Origin: Verrucomicrobiota bacterium
GTDB lineage: Bacteria; Verrucomicrobiota; Verrucomicrobiia; Limisphaerales; JAHDYP01
Direction: 5' to 3'
NCBI GenBank assembly: GCA_023383055.1
Contig: JAHDYP010000063.1
Coordinates: 1-33,716, forward strand
Length of the DNA: 33,716 nt
The first letter of the stretch is position 1. Each line of letters opens with the position of its first letter. Shown here piece after piece: positions 32,572 through 33,716 of the stretch. The notes beneath the pieces were generated by a model. That model was given only the letters and a program-made list of their open reading frames with translations, ran no database searches and was not told where the DNA came from. The position numbers and the translations under genes were made by a program.

Positions 32572-33438
32572 ATGATCAAGTCTATCGCCCGCCTTTTCAT
32601 CGCCGCCACGCTCCTGGCAGCGTGCCCCTTCATCCAAGCCCAGGCCCATTACCCCGCCGGCGTCGAGGGCATCAAAGCCGCGACGCTTCCGCCGCCCGGC
32701 TGGTATTTCCGGGACTACAACTATTTCTATTGGTCGGATGATTTCCCGGACGGGCCGCCGGAGTTCGATCTGTTCGCCTACGTGCAGGCGCCGCGCTTGA
32801 TCTGGATCAGCCCGTTCCAGGTGCTGGGCGGGTATTATGGCGCCGATATCCTGGTGCCCTTCGTGCACACGGATATCCAGGTCGGTCCTTTCCAGGAGGA
32901 CGACTTCGGCCTGGGCGATATCTTTCTCGAACCGATCACGCTCTCCTGGCACGGGCCGCGATATGATTTCGCGGTCGGCTACGGAGTGTGGATGCCCACC
33001 GGCGATTTCGATGTCGACCATCCCTCAAGTCCCGGCAAGGGTTACTGGACGCACATGTTGACGGCCGGGGGGACCTGGTATTTCGACGAGGCCAAAACCT
33101 GGGCGGTCTCGGCGCTGAACCGCTACGAAATCAATCACGAGAACTCGGACACCGACATCACCCCCGGCCAGGTCTGGACCCTCGAAGCCGGCGTGAGCAA
33201 AACCCTCGGCAAGTTCTATGACGTGGGCGTCGTCGGCTATTACCAGGCCCAGACCACAGCCGACAGCGGTCCCGGTTCGGACGATGGCAAGGATTCCACC
33301 GTCTCGATCGGTCCCGAGTTCAACGCCTTCTTCCCGAAGCTCGGTCTCTTCGCCTCGGCGCGGTATTTCTACGAACTGAAGTCCCACGACCGGCCCGAAG
33401 GCCACACGGTCAATGTGACTCTGACAAAGATGTTCTAA
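32572..33438 (+). CDS. Outer-membrane protein of the MetA-pathway (phenol degradation) family
   Basis: A 288-residue exported beta-barrel-type protein. The signal region is about 1-24 (SIARLFIAATLLAACPFIQA). Cleavage after IQA is likely, but LLAAC also satisfies a lipobox, so a lipoprotein form cannot be excluded. The mature part alternates aromatic and polar residues with many Tyr/Trp/Phe strands (GWYFRDYNYFYWSDDF, PTGDFDVDHPSSPGKGYWTH, KLGLFASARYFYELKSHDR) and ends in Phe, as outer-membrane barrels do. GKGYWTHMLTAGGTWYFD and YDVGVVGYYQAQ are family hallmarks. These proteins occur widely and are thought to pass hydrophobic compounds; no aromatic-degradation gene is nearby, so the substrate is unknown. 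Two hairpins follow the stop. Confidence 0.82.
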   Translation: MIKSIARLFIAATLLAACPFIQAQAHYPAGVEGIKAATLPPPGWYFRDYNYFYWSDDFPDGPPEFDLFAYVQAPRLIWISPFQVLGGYYGADILVPFVHTDIQVGPFQEDDFGLGDIFLEPITLSWHGPRYDFAVGYGVWMPTGDFDVDHPSSPGKGYWTHMLTAGGTWYFDEAKTWAVSALNRYEINHENSDTDITPGQVWTLEAGVSKTLGKFYDVGVVGYYQAQTTADSGPGSDDGKDSTVSIGPEFNAFFPKLGLFASARYFYELKSHDRPEGHTVNVTLTKMF

Positions 33439-33453
33439 CGAGGCGGGGCCTCG
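33439..33453 (+). terminator. Short GC hairpin directly after the outer-membrane protein gene
   Basis: CGAGGC (33439-33444) and GCCTCG (33448-33453) enclose GGG. It starts at the base after the TAA stop. No T-run follows, so it may protect the 3' end rather than terminate on its own. Confidence 0.35.
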
Positions 33454-33472
33454 GACCCAATTCGAAATCCGA

Positions 33473-33510
33473 ATCCGGTTTCCGCAGTTGGTGCTTGCGC
33501 GAAACCGGGT
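33473..33510 (+). terminator. Long hairpin upstream of purF
   Basis: CCGGTTTC (33475-33482) pairs with GAAACCGG (33501-33508). CGCA (33483-33486) pairs with TGCG (33496-33499), leaving one bulged C and a 9-base loop. A further A-T and a T-G pair can form outside. No T-run follows. It could end the upstream transcript or act in the purF leader. Confidence 0.4.
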
Positions 33511-33546
33511 GGCCCTGTTGGATTTCCGCCGCGCTACTCGAACGGG

Positions 33547-33716
33547 ATGCACCAGCGACCAAAACATTACTGCGGCGTTTTCGGGATCTACGGCCATCCC
33601 AACGCCGCCCAACTCACCTACTACGGCCTGTTCGCCCTCCAACACCGGGGACAGGAAAGCGCCGGGATCGTCTCGTCGGACGGCAAACAGTTCCGGGTCC
33701 ACAAAGGGATGGGCCT
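33547..33716 (+). CDS. purF: Amidophosphoribosyltransferase PurF, N-terminal part (3' end outside window)
   Basis: First committed step of purine synthesis: PRPP and glutamine to phosphoribosylamine. Only 56 codons are present. After a short propeptide (MHQRPKHY) the sequence reads CGVFGIYGH, placing the nucleophilic Cys at residue 9; it becomes the N-terminal catalytic residue of the glutaminase (Ntn) domain after cleavage. [19 protein letters not shown] is the next hallmark of PurF. The ATG at 33547 gives the expected propeptide length; the Shine-Dalgarno is weak. It lies 108 bp after the outer-membrane protein gene and a strong hairpin, so it probably has its own transcript. Confidence 0.93.
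   Translation, partial: MHQRPKHYCGVFGIYGHPNAAQLTYYGLFALQHRGQESAGIVSSDGKQFRVHKGMG

Noticed and set aside
1..33716. CRISPR arrays, tRNA or rRNA genes, insertion sequences, integrases, phage genes
   Set aside because: None seen on reading both strands; a covariance-model tRNA scan was not possible here.

Overview
The window is high-GC bacterial DNA, most likely from a member of the Verrucomicrobiota (Limisphaerales/Pedosphaera-like). This rests on three things: a type II pseudopilin-like protein of the kind greatly expanded in that phylum, a secreted RHS/YD-repeat protein beside a small YD/calcium-repeat protein, and a double-palindrome intergenic repeat (the GCAGACA/TGTCTGC type) that I associate with these genomes. 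The taxonomy is inference; there is no rRNA here. I see no tRNA, rRNA, CRISPR array, insertion sequence or integrase.

Layout. 1-389: 3' end of an ApbE flavin transferase. 479-1441: unrecognised polytopic membrane protein. 1668-6138: heavy-metal efflux pair (CzcC-like outer-membrane factor and CzcA-like RND pump) with a structured leader and no adaptor gene. 6140-11059 (minus): large secreted RHS protein whose C-terminal tail looks like a permuted papain/NlpC-like hydrolase, preceded by a small YD/calcium-repeat protein. 11340-11702: small basic-tailed protein. 11863-22719 (minus): a compact nine-gene cluster described below. 22905-25743 (minus): trkH and trkA potassium uptake. 25784-29754: lipopolysaccharide/glycan genes (GT4, WaaP-like kinase, sulfotransferase, GT2). 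29808-30650 (minus): pseudopilin-like protein. 30682-32220 (minus): GH13 alpha-glucan enzyme. 32572-33438: outer-membrane MetA-pathway-type protein. 33547-end: start of purF.

The most interesting part is the nine-gene minus-strand cluster. In transcription order it encodes a periplasmic SBP-OmpA fusion, a membrane-anchored vWA protein with an intact MIDAS, a second membrane-anchored SBP-OmpA fusion, a two-TM coiled-coil protein, a PspA/IM30 (ESCRT-III-like) protein, a third free SBP, an ABC permease, an ABC ATPase and a two-tier AAA ATPase of Ycf46-like architecture. Several junctions overlap or nearly touch (ATGA, TAATG, 2-nt gap), so it reads as an operon. Three binding proteins share one permease/ATPase pair, and two of them carry peptidoglycan-binding-type domains. 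With PspA and a Vps4-like AAA motor present, this suggests an envelope-spanning sensing or remodelling machine rather than a plain nutrient importer. That function is inference; the gene content is read directly.

The flanking genes fit an envelope theme (metal efflux, potassium uptake, LPS modification, secreted RHS protein), but only the nine-gene cluster shows strong evidence of acting as one unit.
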